A DNA stretch of 64,000 bases from Rhabditophanes sp. KR3021 (Eukaryota > Nematoda > Chromadorea > Rhabditida > Alloionematidae), in NCBI GenBank assembly GCA_963281155.1, contig CAUJLY010000006.1:1550001-1614000 (forward strand). Direction: 5' to 3'. Shown one piece after another: positions 37,490 through 49,366 of the stretch (its first letter is position 1; every line of letters starts with the position of its first letter). A model generated the notes under the pieces. That model was not told where the DNA came from. It made no database searches and was given only the letters and a program-made list of their open reading frames with translations. Made by a program: the position numbers and the translations under genes.

Positions 37490-39517
37490 TTAGGAACCGA
37501 ATTGCTCCGAGTTTTCTTCGATTTTTTTATATTCGTAGTTGCCGCGCCCATCCATCTGGAGAGAATAATCATGGTATTGCCAGAGTGATTTACGATGAGA
37601 GACCGTAAACAAAGTAATATTCATTTCCCTACACATGTTATACATTTCCCCTTCGACGTCGACCGACACTGCCGATGTGCATTCGTCAAGGATGGCAAAT
37701 TGGGGTTTGTGATAAAAGAGACGAGCCATCGCTATTCTTTGTTTTTCACCTCCGGACAATACATCCATCCAATCTTGAACAGCTTCCCATCCGCTTTCTC
37801 TTTGAAGAATGTAATCTAGTTTGACATATTGTAGGTAAGTCAGCAAATCGTGGTCAGTTATCTTTTTTTCACGCATTTGCTTTTGGGTGTCGGGGTAGAT
37901 GATTTGATCGCGAAGAGTTCCTAATGTCATGTATGGTCTTTGAGGGACATAAAATAATTTGCCTGCTTCTGGTTTGGTTAACTTTCCCCCGAATAGAGGC
38001 CAAAGTTCGCCAAGAGTTCTGAATAGGGAGCTCTTTCCACATCCATTGGGCCCAGCAATTAACACGTTAATTCCAGAAGTGACAGTCATATTCAACGACT
38101 TAATCAACACATCTCCATTCGGAGTTACTAGGGGAACTTCTTCGAACTTGATAATATTATCTTGGAATACTAATTGACCTGTTCCGGCCCTTGATAGTGG
38201 CATTACCATATCGGAATTTTCTTGATTGCTCGAAACCATCGTTCTCTCGTATTTACCGCCTTGTAGATCATTCAAAACAGTCAGCAAAGTATCAACCCTA
38301 GTAGTAAAACCAGCTAATCTAGTTAACTCTCGACCAGCTAAAGCCAGCCGCCCAAGAGCTTCCGCCAACTTAAACATCATCCGACCACTGTTGTAGTAAT
38401 CTTGGATCAATTCATTCTTATCCTTAGCCATCATTTCGCTATTTTCTCCATCAAAGAAAGGCCTGCTAACCGTAAACCATCCGACTGTTGTTGCTGCATA
38501 CTTTGCAATGATGTTGTCAAGGAAACCAATTGAAAATTTGAAGATTATGAGAGATCTTAAATGAGAAACCATTTTATGGAATGAATTCATCAAACAAGTC
38601 TTTTCTTTTTGGTTTCCCTTGTAGAAAGCAATCTCCTCACTATTGGTGATTAGTCTTGTATTAACATATCTGAAGTCTCCTTCTAATTGCTGCTCGGTAA
38701 CAGTTAATGGACCCATTGGTTTGCGAAGGTTAGTCAAAAAGACTCCAGAGATAAATAAGTATATGAATAAAACAGATGGAGCTTGGAATCCAAGAGCACC
38801 TCCTAATTTTGTAACATATAAAGCTACATCAACAATAGGCTTTGACAAATTAGAGTACAAATCAACTAAACCTTCGCAAAATCTGTCAACATCTTGAGTT
38901 AACAATTGGTCAGCATTAGCAATTCTATTATCCAAGTTTGACATCTTGTAGTAAGTAAATCCTTGGAGATACTTATTATACAAGTGAGTAGAAAAGCGTT
39001 CACGGAACCTCAACTTCAATTCACTCAAGCCAAATTTAAGTAAATTATTAACGACCGAAACTAATGGCATGCACATCAAATAATGAAAGACACTTTTACC
39101 GAATTCGGGCTTGTTTCTATCTATGATGGATGCTTCGATTTTGGTGGAAGTTGTTATCATCCATACGTCTGCATAAGTTCTGGCTAGGAGTGAGAAAGCA
39201 ATCACTAGCATGTAGAAGACTTCCCCACTAAATAGGGAGGGAATTAATATTTTGCGGATACGCAATAATTTGGAGAAGAATTCCTGATTTATGTGAGCTT
39301 TCGATTCTTTTTTCTTGTCAGAAGCTTTCATTAGTTGCATTTGTTTTGACTTAGATACTCTACCAAAGAGTAATTGATTAATAAAAAATGATTATTCCTA
39401 CCTTAACCCATGAGCTCTCTTGTACAAAGAAATGATGGCAAAAACAGCTCCGAATCCGATCAATGCCGGAATGGACTGTTTTCTCATTGACATCAGCTTA
39501 CTAAGGATTGCAGGCAT
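37490..39517 (-). CDS. Peroxisomal ABC half-transporter, ABCD3/PMP70 type
   Basis: Two exons, 39517-39402 and 39359-37490, join in phase 2 to about 661 residues, the same length as vertebrate PMP70. A short N-terminus with one hydrophobic segment is followed by the ABCD membrane domain, including the EEIAFYKGN (EEA-like) motif that marks peroxisomal half-transporters. The nucleotide-binding domain is complete: Walker A GPNGCGKSS near 465, signature LSGGEKQR near 575, Walker B FAILDECTSA, and the switch His in FTVSHR. ABCD proteins dimerise and import long- and branched-chain acyl-CoAs into peroxisomes for beta-oxidation. In C. elegans the closest genes are pmp-1 and pmp-2; I cannot separate them. 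An acceptor-like CTTTTAG lies 2 bases before the ATG. Confidence 0.95.
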
Positions 39518-39526
39518 CTCTAAAAG
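39518..39526 (-). promoter_or_regulatory. Candidate trans-splice acceptor of the PMP70 gene
   Basis: Reading on the minus strand, CTTTTAG then AG sits directly before the start codon. With no room for a 5' UTR or upstream exon, it fits a spliced-leader acceptor. Only a transcript would prove this. Confidence 0.45.
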
Positions 39527-39941
39527 TATAGTGAGTAAATTTAAAATGTAGTAAAATCAGAGCATAATTTGTAATGCACAAATATGTACAAAGAAAGACA
39601 CCTGCTATATTTTTAAATAATAACCTTTTTGCGGTTGTCGTTTGCCCCTTAAATGGGAAAAACTTCAAACTACTGCAACACCATTTTATAAGTGAAGAAC
39701 GGGCGATGATGTTAAATAGTTACTTATTTAGTCGTACCATATCTTTGATTTGATTGTATATTTTATGCACATCGAATCATGATAATAATAACGTCGAAAA
39801 GGTACAAACTACACTCGGATCACCTACTAATGTATACGATGAAAATTTATATTTTTTAAATATATTAATTACACATGGACAAAACGATATAAGATAATTG
39901 TGTGGTATTAAAGATAATGAATATTGTTTATTTATGTATAG
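39527..39941. other. Short intergenic spacer
   Basis: About 0.4 kb between two minus-strand genes, holding the PMP70 promoter and the acetyl-CoA hydrolase 3' end. The spacing is short but larger than the roughly 100 bp typical of nematode operons. Confidence 0.5.
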
Positions 39942-41418
39942 TTAATCACTTGAAGGCATAACCTTTAGTCTTTCAAATGCAGATTTTTCGAGATGTTCAC
40001 GATGATCAGGGTGAGCAATTTTTATCATTTCATAGGCTCTTTGCCTCATATTCTTTCCCCAGAGATTTGCGTAACCGTATTCAGTGCAAACTACGTGAGT
40101 ATGAGCTCTGCTAGTAACTACTCCGGCTCCTGGGGCAATTTGAGCCACAATTTTGGACTGGCCTTTCTTTGTGTCAGAAGGCAAGGCAATGATTGGCTTT
40201 CCTAGTCCATCATTTCCCAAAGCAGCTCCTCGAATAAAGTCAACCTGACCACCGAACCCAGATAAGAAACGAGAACCAACCGAATCTGCAACAACCTGTC
40301 CAGTCAAATCAACTTCTACTGCCGAATTAATAGCTGTTACTTTTGGGTTTTGTCTTACAACGGAAGGGTCATTAACCCAAGCAACATCGCCAAAATGAAC
40401 GAATGGATTGTCGTGCAAAAAGTTGTACAATTTCTTTGACCCATAAACAAAGGAAACAGTCATTTTGCCGGGTTCATTCTTCTTAAATCTATTTGTAATT
40501 GCATTGCAATTCACTAAATCAAGAACTCCATCCGAAAACATTTCCGTGTGAATTCCTAGATCTTTGTGACCCTTTAAAGCAGCTAAAGCTGCATCCGGAA
40601 TGGCTCCGATTCCCATCTGAAGTGTAGCTCCATCATCGACCAAATTATCTGCAATAATTTTTCCAATTTTGGCTTCTCTTGCCCCAATCAGGGGAGCAGA
40701 TCTTAAGTGTAATTCATGGTCATGTCCTTCAACCAAGAAATCGAATTGCGATTGATGGATCACACTGTCACCAAATGTCCTAGGCATATTCTTGTTTGAC
40801 AGAGCTATGACGTATTTAGCTGTGGTGATTGCTGCTCTAGCTGCATCAATACTAGTTCCCAGTGAGCAATATCCATTAGCATCTGGTGGGGATACTTGAA
40901 TTAAAGCTACATCTAGTTTGATTATTCCTTTTCTGAAAAGAAGGGGAACTTCGTGGAGGAAAGTTGAATTGAAGTCCACCAATCCTTCATTGACACCCTT
41001 TCTCAAGTTATGGCCTGTGAACAAGGAATTAGATCTAATTCTGTCACGGACATCACTCTCTAACCAAGGAGTTGGTCCTTCAAGGTGAAGATGGTGGAGT
41101 TTGATTCCTTTTAAATCACGATCTCTGGCTGCATCGCATAAACCGGAAAGGAGGGGAGTGGGAGTTGCCGCAATTCCGTGGACAAAGACATTATCGCCTG
41201 AAATGCATTAAGTAAATAAATACTTATTAATTACCTGATTTGACGACACTACAAGCTTCTTGGGCAGTAACAGTTTTGGGACTTTTTCCTGGAATTGAAT
41301 AAGTTCTTTCGATAACTTCTGGACCTCCGAGAGTAGATCTATTGACAACGGCGAAAGAAGCACTAGAATGAAGATTTTTGACGCTATTCAAAGTCACAGC
41401 TTTTGATAGGAGATTCAT
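39942..41418 (-). CDS. Mitochondrial acetyl-CoA hydrolase / acetate CoA-transferase
   Basis: Two exons, 41418-41235 and 41197-39942, join in phase 1 to about 479 residues. The N-terminus (MNLLSKAVTLNSVKNLHSS) is basic and amphipathic with no acidic residue, as in a mitochondrial presequence. The body is a class I CoA-transferase of the ACH1/ASCT family, with the paired alpha/beta domains, the glycine-rich GIGAIPDAAL loop, HTEMFSDG, and NSAVEVDLTGQV, which carries the glutamate that forms the CoA thioester intermediate. It would transfer CoA between acetyl-CoA and succinate or hydrolyse acetyl-CoA; the C. elegans homologue is called acer-1. The family is firm, but hydrolase versus transferase activity cannot be decided from sequence. 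Confidence 0.93.
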
Positions 41419-41426
41419 AGTTAAGT

Positions 41427-41434
41427 CTATAATA
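41427..41434 (-). promoter_or_regulatory. Candidate trans-splice acceptor of the acetyl-CoA hydrolase gene
   Basis: On the minus strand TTATAG stands 8 bases before the ATG, in acceptor-like context, with no upstream exon apparent. It fits a spliced-leader addition site. Confidence 0.4.
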
Positions 41435-41849
41435 TGGGAAGTTAATAAAAAGCGATTTCAACTAATAAATACTGATAACTTCGTATTTATACTCTAGACA
41501 TCAAAAATGTTGAGCAAATCAATTGCTCAAGAAACATTAGTGGTGATGATTAGTTTGATGGATGTTCTTTGAGCATCAAAAAACGACAAAAGAGAGGAAA
41601 GAGGATGATGTTTCATAGGACATCAAATCAAAGAAACAAAGAACATTCAAATCCAATCAAAGTGTATTATCTTTTTGAGGAAAAGTTGAATGGTTTAGAT
41701 ATATCACGTTGCTGACATTTACTTCAAAACGTGGTGCAACTAATATAATTTAGTTTAATAAATATTCCTTTTAAATATAACCTTTTATGTTAAAGTTTTG
41801 TTAATTTAATGTTAAATAATCGTGGAATAATACAAATTGGCAATAATAA
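41435..41849. other. Short intergenic spacer
   Basis: About 0.4 kb between the mosaic extracellular protein gene and the acetyl-CoA hydrolase gene. No feature recognised. Confidence 0.5.
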
Positions 41850-44800
41850 TTAAATAAACAAATAATGATGGAAGCGATCTGATGATTCTTTCTTCTTTAC
41901 TACAACTGAAAATTGACAGATGCTCTTGACATTATATTGGTTTGTAGCGATGTAGATTATTTGATATGAACCACTAAAAAGTTAATTGTTTTTAGGATGA
42001 AAACGAATTAATAACATTTGCGTGATCTAACTTACATTGGAAAATAGGAACCACTTGCAAAGTTTACAAAAATGTTCTTTATTTTTGGACCGTTCTCAAA
42101 TATTTGTTTTTCATTCTTAGGTTCCCAATCAATTACTAGGCCATCTTTATCAGTTTCATTGATTATGTTCTTTGGACAGTTTATTACTTTCGTATTATAA
42201 TTAGTGTTTTGGGTTAGTGGTAAAGTATCGGATGGATCTCGTAAAATGTGTCCCGTCCTGTCAACTGGAGACGTATTTGAGCATAATCCAGGTTCAATCT
42301 TGACCACATTGCCACTTATTCCTTCTGTATTTGAGTAATCTTTCCATCCAATTATTGGAGGCCTTGTTATATTGGCCGAGCATTTGGTTGCTAAGTCATG
42401 AATTAAATTATTAGATAGAACTTCTGAATACATTTCTATCATTGTTAATTCACCTTCGAATTTTGTTTTAAAGTTCAAAGATTGACCTAATGACAATCTA
42501 ATATGTCTTTGGTCAATATATAAGGGAAGAACATTATCTTTAGAAGATTCGAGAAGATCCCCATTGTAAAAGTAATCCCAAGAGGTAAAGTTTCTTTTTC
42601 TAGTCCTAGGGGATCTCAGGCAAAAATGTTGCCAACGATTTGTGTTTAATTTGTAGTTTAAAATAACCGGAGGTTTTAGATTAACTATAATTTGAGAATC
42701 CGTAAATGAAAGAAGACTATCAACCATCTCATATCCATTATAGGATCCGATTACAGCAAAAGTAGCATTTGGCTTTGTTGTAGAATCAGGTTTAATCCAA
42801 CCACAAATTGTTGTCTCATTTAGAAAGGAACTTCTAATAGCAGGTGAAATAATGAGTGGTTTTTGAGTTCTATTAGCTGATACAGAAATTGTTGAATTGA
42901 AAGAAATTTGAGAAGGCATATCGTATGATTTGGAAGGGGTAAAATATAAATTGTAACTATCTCTAACGGAAACATCTTCATCTTGACATTGCTTCCCAGA
43001 AAAGCCATCTAAACACTCGCAAACAACTTGATCTCCTCTAATTGAATGGCACGTTGCATTATTCAAGCAATAATTGCCATCTACATTTGCTGTTTTGCAC
43101 AGGTCAACAAATTCAGTACAATATTTTCCAGTATATCGCAAAGAACAAATACAAGCAAATTCATTATCATTTTGAACTATGCATTTTCCACCATTTGAAC
43201 AAGGACTATTCGAACATGGTGAATTGTTAACTTGACAAATCCTCCCTGAATAATCTTTCTGACAAAGACAAACGTATCCTTCATTTAGATCCTGAATGCA
43301 AGATCCGTTATTGATACATGGATCAAATTTACAATAATCCATTACTTTTTCACAATACTTTCCAAATCTATTTGGCTGGCATTTACAGATTGTTTCGCTA
43401 GTTCCATGGATAGTCGCACAAACCCCTTTATCAAAGCAAGTGACATTCCGTTCTACACAGAAATCCCTATGGTGCTCGCAATAATCGCCATGAAACAACT
43501 TATTGCATTTACACATAGCTTTTCCACCTTCTACATAGCATTCTCCCTGATTATTACAATAGTTTTCGCTCCCACCCACCATTTCACAAATATTTATTCC
43601 ATGCTCACATCGAGTTCCAACAAATCCGACTGGACACAAACAATAAATTAATCCATTCTTTAGAGTATAGCCCATTCCCCCATTTTTACATAATTTTTTG
43701 GAGCAGCATTTGTTAATTTCTTTTTGCCCACCACATGAACAATTATCCATTATTGAATTTTTTTTTAAAACACATTTAACCATCTCTTCCGATTGAGTCA
43801 TCCAATTTCCGTCATAATTACAATAAACAGTTTCATTGTGACTTTTCTCATACCCATCAATACACTCAAATTCTAAATTAGACTTCACAAAGTGAATATA
43901 TTTCTTTGGAAAGCCAGCGAAAGCAATCGGCGGAGCAATGCAACTGACAGGCGTACAAGTAGGATTCAAAAGATGGCTCCATGTTCCATCAAGTCTACAC
44001 TGTCTCGAAGAAATTGCATGAGTCAATCGCTGGCCTAAAGGACAATGAAATGTCTCCAAGTCAAGAACATCATAACCACCACCCCCTTCACACATTGTTT
44101 TAACACACTTGGGGAAGGGATTCCATTGCATTGTGTGGTTACAGGTTGCCGTCAACGTCAACAAAGAACTGTGATATCCGACTCGACAACCATACATCAA
44201 TTTGGAATCAAGTGCATAACCTTCCAACCTTCTTATATATCCATTTTTGATTGATGGCAGAGAACATTGCGATTTAATGCATTCAGGCGGTGAGTTAGAC
44301 CATACTCCACCAAGCAAACATTTCAAAGGTGTTTGATCAGTTAAAACAGTACCCTCACCACACTCAAACGTCGCATGGGAAAGTGGTAAAAAAGGACCCT
44401 GGTCATTATTAATAATAGTAGGTGTCGAGGTTGTGACCGGCCTCACACAGCCAATTGAGTATTGAAAAAAAGCTGCAAAGAAGGGATTGAATTGTGTAGA
44501 CATGTCAATCCGTATCTCACCAACTTTATCATTCAAATAAAAAGTGAATGAGGAGTCGTGACCATTTAATGTATCAATTGAAATATTCTTCTGATCACTT
44601 ATCATATTAATGTAATCAGAGTTTGTTTGATTAAAGATGTGGGAAAAGATGGTAATAAAACATCCATCCGAGGTAGATGCGCAGGGTGGTCTTATCAAAA
44701 ACGAACATCCAAACTTGGAGACTCGAAACTTGTCGTGGTAATTCGGGGAAAATAATTGGCCGTGATTTGAAGTGTTGAGGTTGATATTTTGGCATGATTG

Positions 44801-46128
44801 CTGAAATGTTACCTCAAAGTTCGTTTCTTCTTCCCTAAAAGAAGGTGCAGGATCTTTGATTAAAGCTAAAGATAAATTGTTCGAATAAGTTATGAATGAA
44901 GTTGGTATGTTTGTTTGGTCGGAAAATGGAATATTGAAGCTTGAGTTATTGTTACTTGAAATTTCAAGTAAATGCTTATTTTTGGATGAAAGATGCAAAA
45001 TATTTACGGACATTAGTTGATACGTTTCATTTATTATTTTCCACTGACACTTTTTAAAGTTGGTAGCTTCTTCAAAATCATAAAATAATATTTTACCTTC
45101 GTACGTTGAAAATGTCTGTGAGCAATAAAAGTCATTTGCGGTTCGGTAATACAATTGAAATTGTCCGTTTCTGGTTGCACTTTTGTGATACTCTATTTGA
45201 ACATGATTTGTTTTTGATGTCCATGTCGTAATGTTGGTTAGAGCATTATTATAAATGGTAATATTATTTTGATACCCAATGTCTTGAATAAATATTCTCT
45301 CGCCTTCAGTAAGCTGCAACGATAATATGTTGATGCTGATGACAGTATTTTGTCTTTGATTTATCATCCAAGTGCAAATATTTTGATCATTACTCATCAC
45401 AGACGGAGAAAGGATGTATCCATGGCTTTTAGTGTCGTCGTAAATGATTGGTTCTGAACAAATACAATCTTTTTCATCGCTTCCGTCATTGCATTCTGGA
45501 TATGCATTGCATTGGTATATTTTGGGGATGCATTGTGAATTGTCGGCACAACGAAAATCATCTTAAAATTCAAAATAAAGAATTACCAAAATTAATTACC
45601 TTCAAAGCATGAAAATGTTTCACAAATAATTGCATTTTTGGTTAAACATGACTCTACATCAAAATACAGTGTTCCATTTGACTTTTTGAGACTAATACAA
45701 TTATCATTCGATGTAGAATTTATATAATTGACTTTATTTATTAAATTCGTAACCGCCATAGACAACACATGATCTTTAAAGAAAGCTCTAATTTGCGTAC
45801 CATTTTTGGTATCAATTCTCCATCCTGTCCAAAATGATTCATCGACATTATAAAAACGATTTAAAAATAGTTTAATTTTATTATAATTGTCAATAACCGT
45901 TAACTGACTAAAGTCATAGTCAGATTGTTGGCAAACGTAACTACTTTCTTGCCACGTTAATTTTGTAATTAATGGATTATAGCATTCAGTACCAATAAGA
46001 TGCCAGTTCTTATTTGGGCATGAAAATTGAGATGAAATATTCCCATAAGAAGTAGGCGAATCTTGAAAGGCATTTATTAGATAAGAATATATTAATATTA
46101 TCAAAAAAGTTGAATAAACCCATACCAT
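41850..46128 (-). CDS. Secreted mosaic protein: CTLD-LDLa-CUB-sushi-EGF-LamG-HYR
   Basis: Three exons, 46128-45600, 45561-42036 and 41973-41850, join in phase to about 1,392 residues. In order: signal peptide (1-20), C-type lectin domain (about 37-175), LDL-receptor class A module ending CNDGSDEKDC (177-215), two CUB-like domains, four sushi/CCP domains, six EGF modules (several with CxCxxGFxGxxC), a LamG/pentraxin-like sandwich with CGWIKP and WQHFCL, and a final HYR domain completed only by the last exon (GSYFPIGSYQIIYIAT). No membrane anchor follows, so it is probably secreted. The domain set recalls Drosophila Uninflatable and related apical matrix proteins, which do have an anchor. It is likely an epithelial extracellular-matrix or adhesion protein; orthology is not established. 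Confidence 0.9.
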
Positions 46129-46497
46129 TACTACTTACTTAATATAATAATAAATAGAGAAAAATCAAAAATCATGAAACCAACATAGGTAATTGTGGTT
46201 AAGCAAGAGAAGAAGATTCAGAAAATAATATCTCTAAATATATGTTATCGTTATTGTTAAGATAAGTGCAAATTCAAGTACTCTCAATACTTTAACTGTT
46301 CTGTTGGGTATATTTACTAGCTTTGTATTGTTAATAAAATTAGTGTGTCCAAGTGTGTGAGTAGTAGTTTAAAATCATACCTTTTATTTTTGAAATTTGT
46401 TCTCAAATCTATCACTTTACATACGTTCTCACAAATACTATTAAATAACTTTTTTATTCTTTCATAAATACAATAATGTGAGGGAAAAAGGTCCGAT
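46129..46497. other. Intergenic, presumed promoter of the mosaic protein gene
   Basis: AT-rich 0.37 kb spacer; a short minus frame here shows no recognisable feature. Confidence 0.5.
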
Positions 46498-47123
46498 TTA
46501 ATTGGCCAAAGTATCATGAACTGGCTTGCAAAATTTCATACAGTCTTTGAAATCAGCAAACTTGTTTGGATTGCCGAGACTTCCATAATAAGTGAATAAC
46601 ATACAACTGTGATATTCGGTGCTGTAGTAATACATTGGCTTGTGACTTCCTACGTCTGGAAATTTGCCGGCATCATAATTGATTCTACAAACAACTTGAG
46701 GATCATAGCAACATTTGTTGTCAACGCAAGTGGTATTAGCCGGACAGGCAGTACAAGTTAACTGAAGTCCATTAGAATCAGTTGCAGCATCAATTCCACT
46801 TCCACACTTTTCAACTCCCTTGTTTCCATTAAAATCTCTTGCAATTACATTGGAGCAGGCAGCTTTACAATCACCGGAGCTGTCAAATTTATTCTCATTT
46901 CCACCGCATCCTTGAAACATAAAAGGTTGACATGCTTTACTTTTTGTGTCGTAATAAAACATCATTTTTTTAGGGCTATTGCATTCTGATCCAGAATCAC
47001 GTTCTATAAATGAGATGCTACCAGCAATAATTACTATCAAAACTTACGCAAAAGGCAGACGTCTCCTGCAAAAACTGAATATGCTAAGAACCAAATAGAA
47101 AGTATCAATTTAAGGGAAAACAT
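46498..47123 (-). CDS. Secreted two-Kunitz-domain protein
   Basis: Two exons, 47123-47048 and 47003-46498, join in phase 1 to about 193 residues. A signal peptide (MFSLKLILSIWFLAYSVFA) leads into a first Kunitz domain with all six cysteines (VCLLQ, SECNSP, KACQPF, QGCGGNENKF, DCKAAC). A short linker with a CTACPANTTCVDNKCC motif of four to five cysteines follows, then a second Kunitz-like domain. There the second and fourth cysteines are missing (SLGNPNKF replaces the usual GC-GNxNxF), so the disulfide next to the inhibitory loop is lost. The P1 region of the first domain (SECNSPKK) lacks the usual Lys/Arg directly after Cys2, so protease inhibition is uncertain. Secretion and family are clear; the target is unknown. 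Confidence 0.9.
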
Positions 47124-49366
47124 AATTGTTAATTCCGGAAATGCTTATTTAATTCTGTACCACACCCTTTGCCCCTTATATACCTTTATTTCGCATCAAA
47201 TATACGTACAGCCGCACACTTTTTTGCTAATGAATAAAAGTGGGGCGTACGTAAATATATTATGTGTGCAAAGGAAACAAACAATAAAAGATTATAAACT
47301 GCTGTAACAATTAAAAAATATGTAAGCTTGAAATCAAATTATTTGCAATTTAAACTTAGCAAACAGAAACATTTATTTAAAAAAAATTCAAATATACATC
47401 TTAATATGAAAGTTTATCGAAGAATTTTGTTGATCTAAAGGCATCCAGTTTATTGAAGGTACATTGGGAATGTTAAAAGTTATACCAATATTAAAACAAG
47501 TTATGTAGATGTTTAAATATACACATGTTTAAATATAAACATTGTGGTACCGTTCATGATCTACGGAAGTCTAAGGGTAAAGGGAAAATGACATTTGCAC
47601 AATAGTTTTAAATAAAAAATATACACAATACAATCAAGATTATTGTTGACGTAAAGGTATATAATGTATTTGTCAAAAGTGATGTTTAAAAATAGAAAAA
47701 TAGGTTGCAGTTAATAAAAGCAAGATTAAAGGAAGATTATTTTGGAATTGAATAATTATATTTAGATCGTATTTTCGTTTCGCAAAAAAAATTAAACTTC
47801 ACTTGGTTTTTTAAAAACAATTGTAAACTCATTATATGGAGTAACTATTTAAATATTTATTTGGTTTTATTATCCTTTGTTGGGGAAACAGAAAGTGTTT
47901 GGAATAATACATATTGAAAAGAAGATCTTTTAAAAGATAGTGAATTTTATTTTATCAAATCACCTCCAAAAGATAATATTAATTGATACTGATCAAAAGA
48001 CACCAGCTTTTGTGACATAAGTATTTACACCAAAATGTGGTAATTTAAAATAACTTTTTTGATTCTTTCATTGAGATCCATTTCTGACAAACCGATTCAT
48101 CAAAATAAACCTGTCTCAAAAAAGTGCAAAATGGCAGTAAGCTTCAAATTGCTAAAAAATTTTGTACAACTTGTACAATATTGACCAACCTTGAAAGCAA
48201 ATGTTTCTTTCATCAATTCAGTTAATTTAAAAAGTATTAAAGAAAGTGGAATATATGATAAAATCATTTGAATCGCAAAATCTCTTTATGAAGTAATCGC
48301 AAAAGGGTAGACGCCAACTAGAAAGGATAATATTTTAAATTTTCCTTTCCATATCTTTTTGTATAAAGCCATATCCCGGATGAGAATATATTGTCATCAT
48401 TCAACTTATTGTCACATTTTCACTAACTTTATTAATTAAATATAAATGTTACGTTAAATTATTACCTTCCAACATTCATTATATATTCGTCAGCATGCCT
48501 AAACCTTTTCACAATATTCTTCTTAATGTGCGTCGCCATTATTTGTGACGACATGATTATTATTACCATGTCATAGGCATCATATTCTTTTAAATTAAAT
48601 CTAATCTACTACAATAAAAGTTAACCTATACTAGTTCAAAAGCCTGTTTCCTGATGAAGATAAAAGAAAAAACCTTTTCCTTAAGTGGTGGCAAGATAGT
48701 TATTGTTATTTATCAAATATAAATACATCAATCATATAACCATAATATGAGGTCGATTTTCATTTGTTATTACAAACTTTTATATCTTACATAATCCAAA
48801 ATAATATATTCATCATATCTCCCGCTCATCTTTTAGGCTTTGACGATGGGTGAATGAGTGTATTTTAACTTTTTAAAACTATGTTGTTGATATTAACTTA
48901 TAACATTGATATTGTATACTATTAAAGGTTAACAAAGGAATAATAACTTTTGATTTTGTCATATTCATTTACGCATGCTTTAATATTAAGTTGGTGAAAA
49001 ATACCTTGTTTATGTTGAAAACAAATAGGTGATGTCTTTTTGTGACTTTCGAATTTCCTTTTTGTGTTATGAATGATTTAGCTAAAGTGTGTTTAAAGCG
49101 TCAAACAAGCACATTTTTGAATGATTCTCCTTTGTATATAAATGAGCACCTTTTTTGATGTAACTACTTTCAATTGAATAGCCTTGCCCAAATGAGCTCG
49201 TTTTATCTGGTAATTAATACTTTTTTGGTTGTTTGTGCACTTATCCAAAAAGTAATGATGTCTCTCATTCGCCTTCAAGTACCTTTAATTTTAATTTGTA
49301 GAAGTATTTAAGTTTCAATAAACCTATTTAGTGTCTCTTTTACTGAACTTATATTTCCTAAAAGAG
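47124..49366. other. Intergenic region between divergent genes, 2.2 kb
   Basis: AT-rich sequence without convincing coding potential. It should contain the promoters of the Kunitz gene and of the plus-strand secreted-protein gene. I found no RNA gene, repeat array or transposon in it. Confidence 0.5.

Noticed and set aside
37490..41418. Operon joining PMP70 and acetyl-CoA hydrolase
   Set aside because: Spacing of about 425 bp is larger than typical for nematode operons; the candidate trans-splice sites alone do not prove polycistronic transcription.
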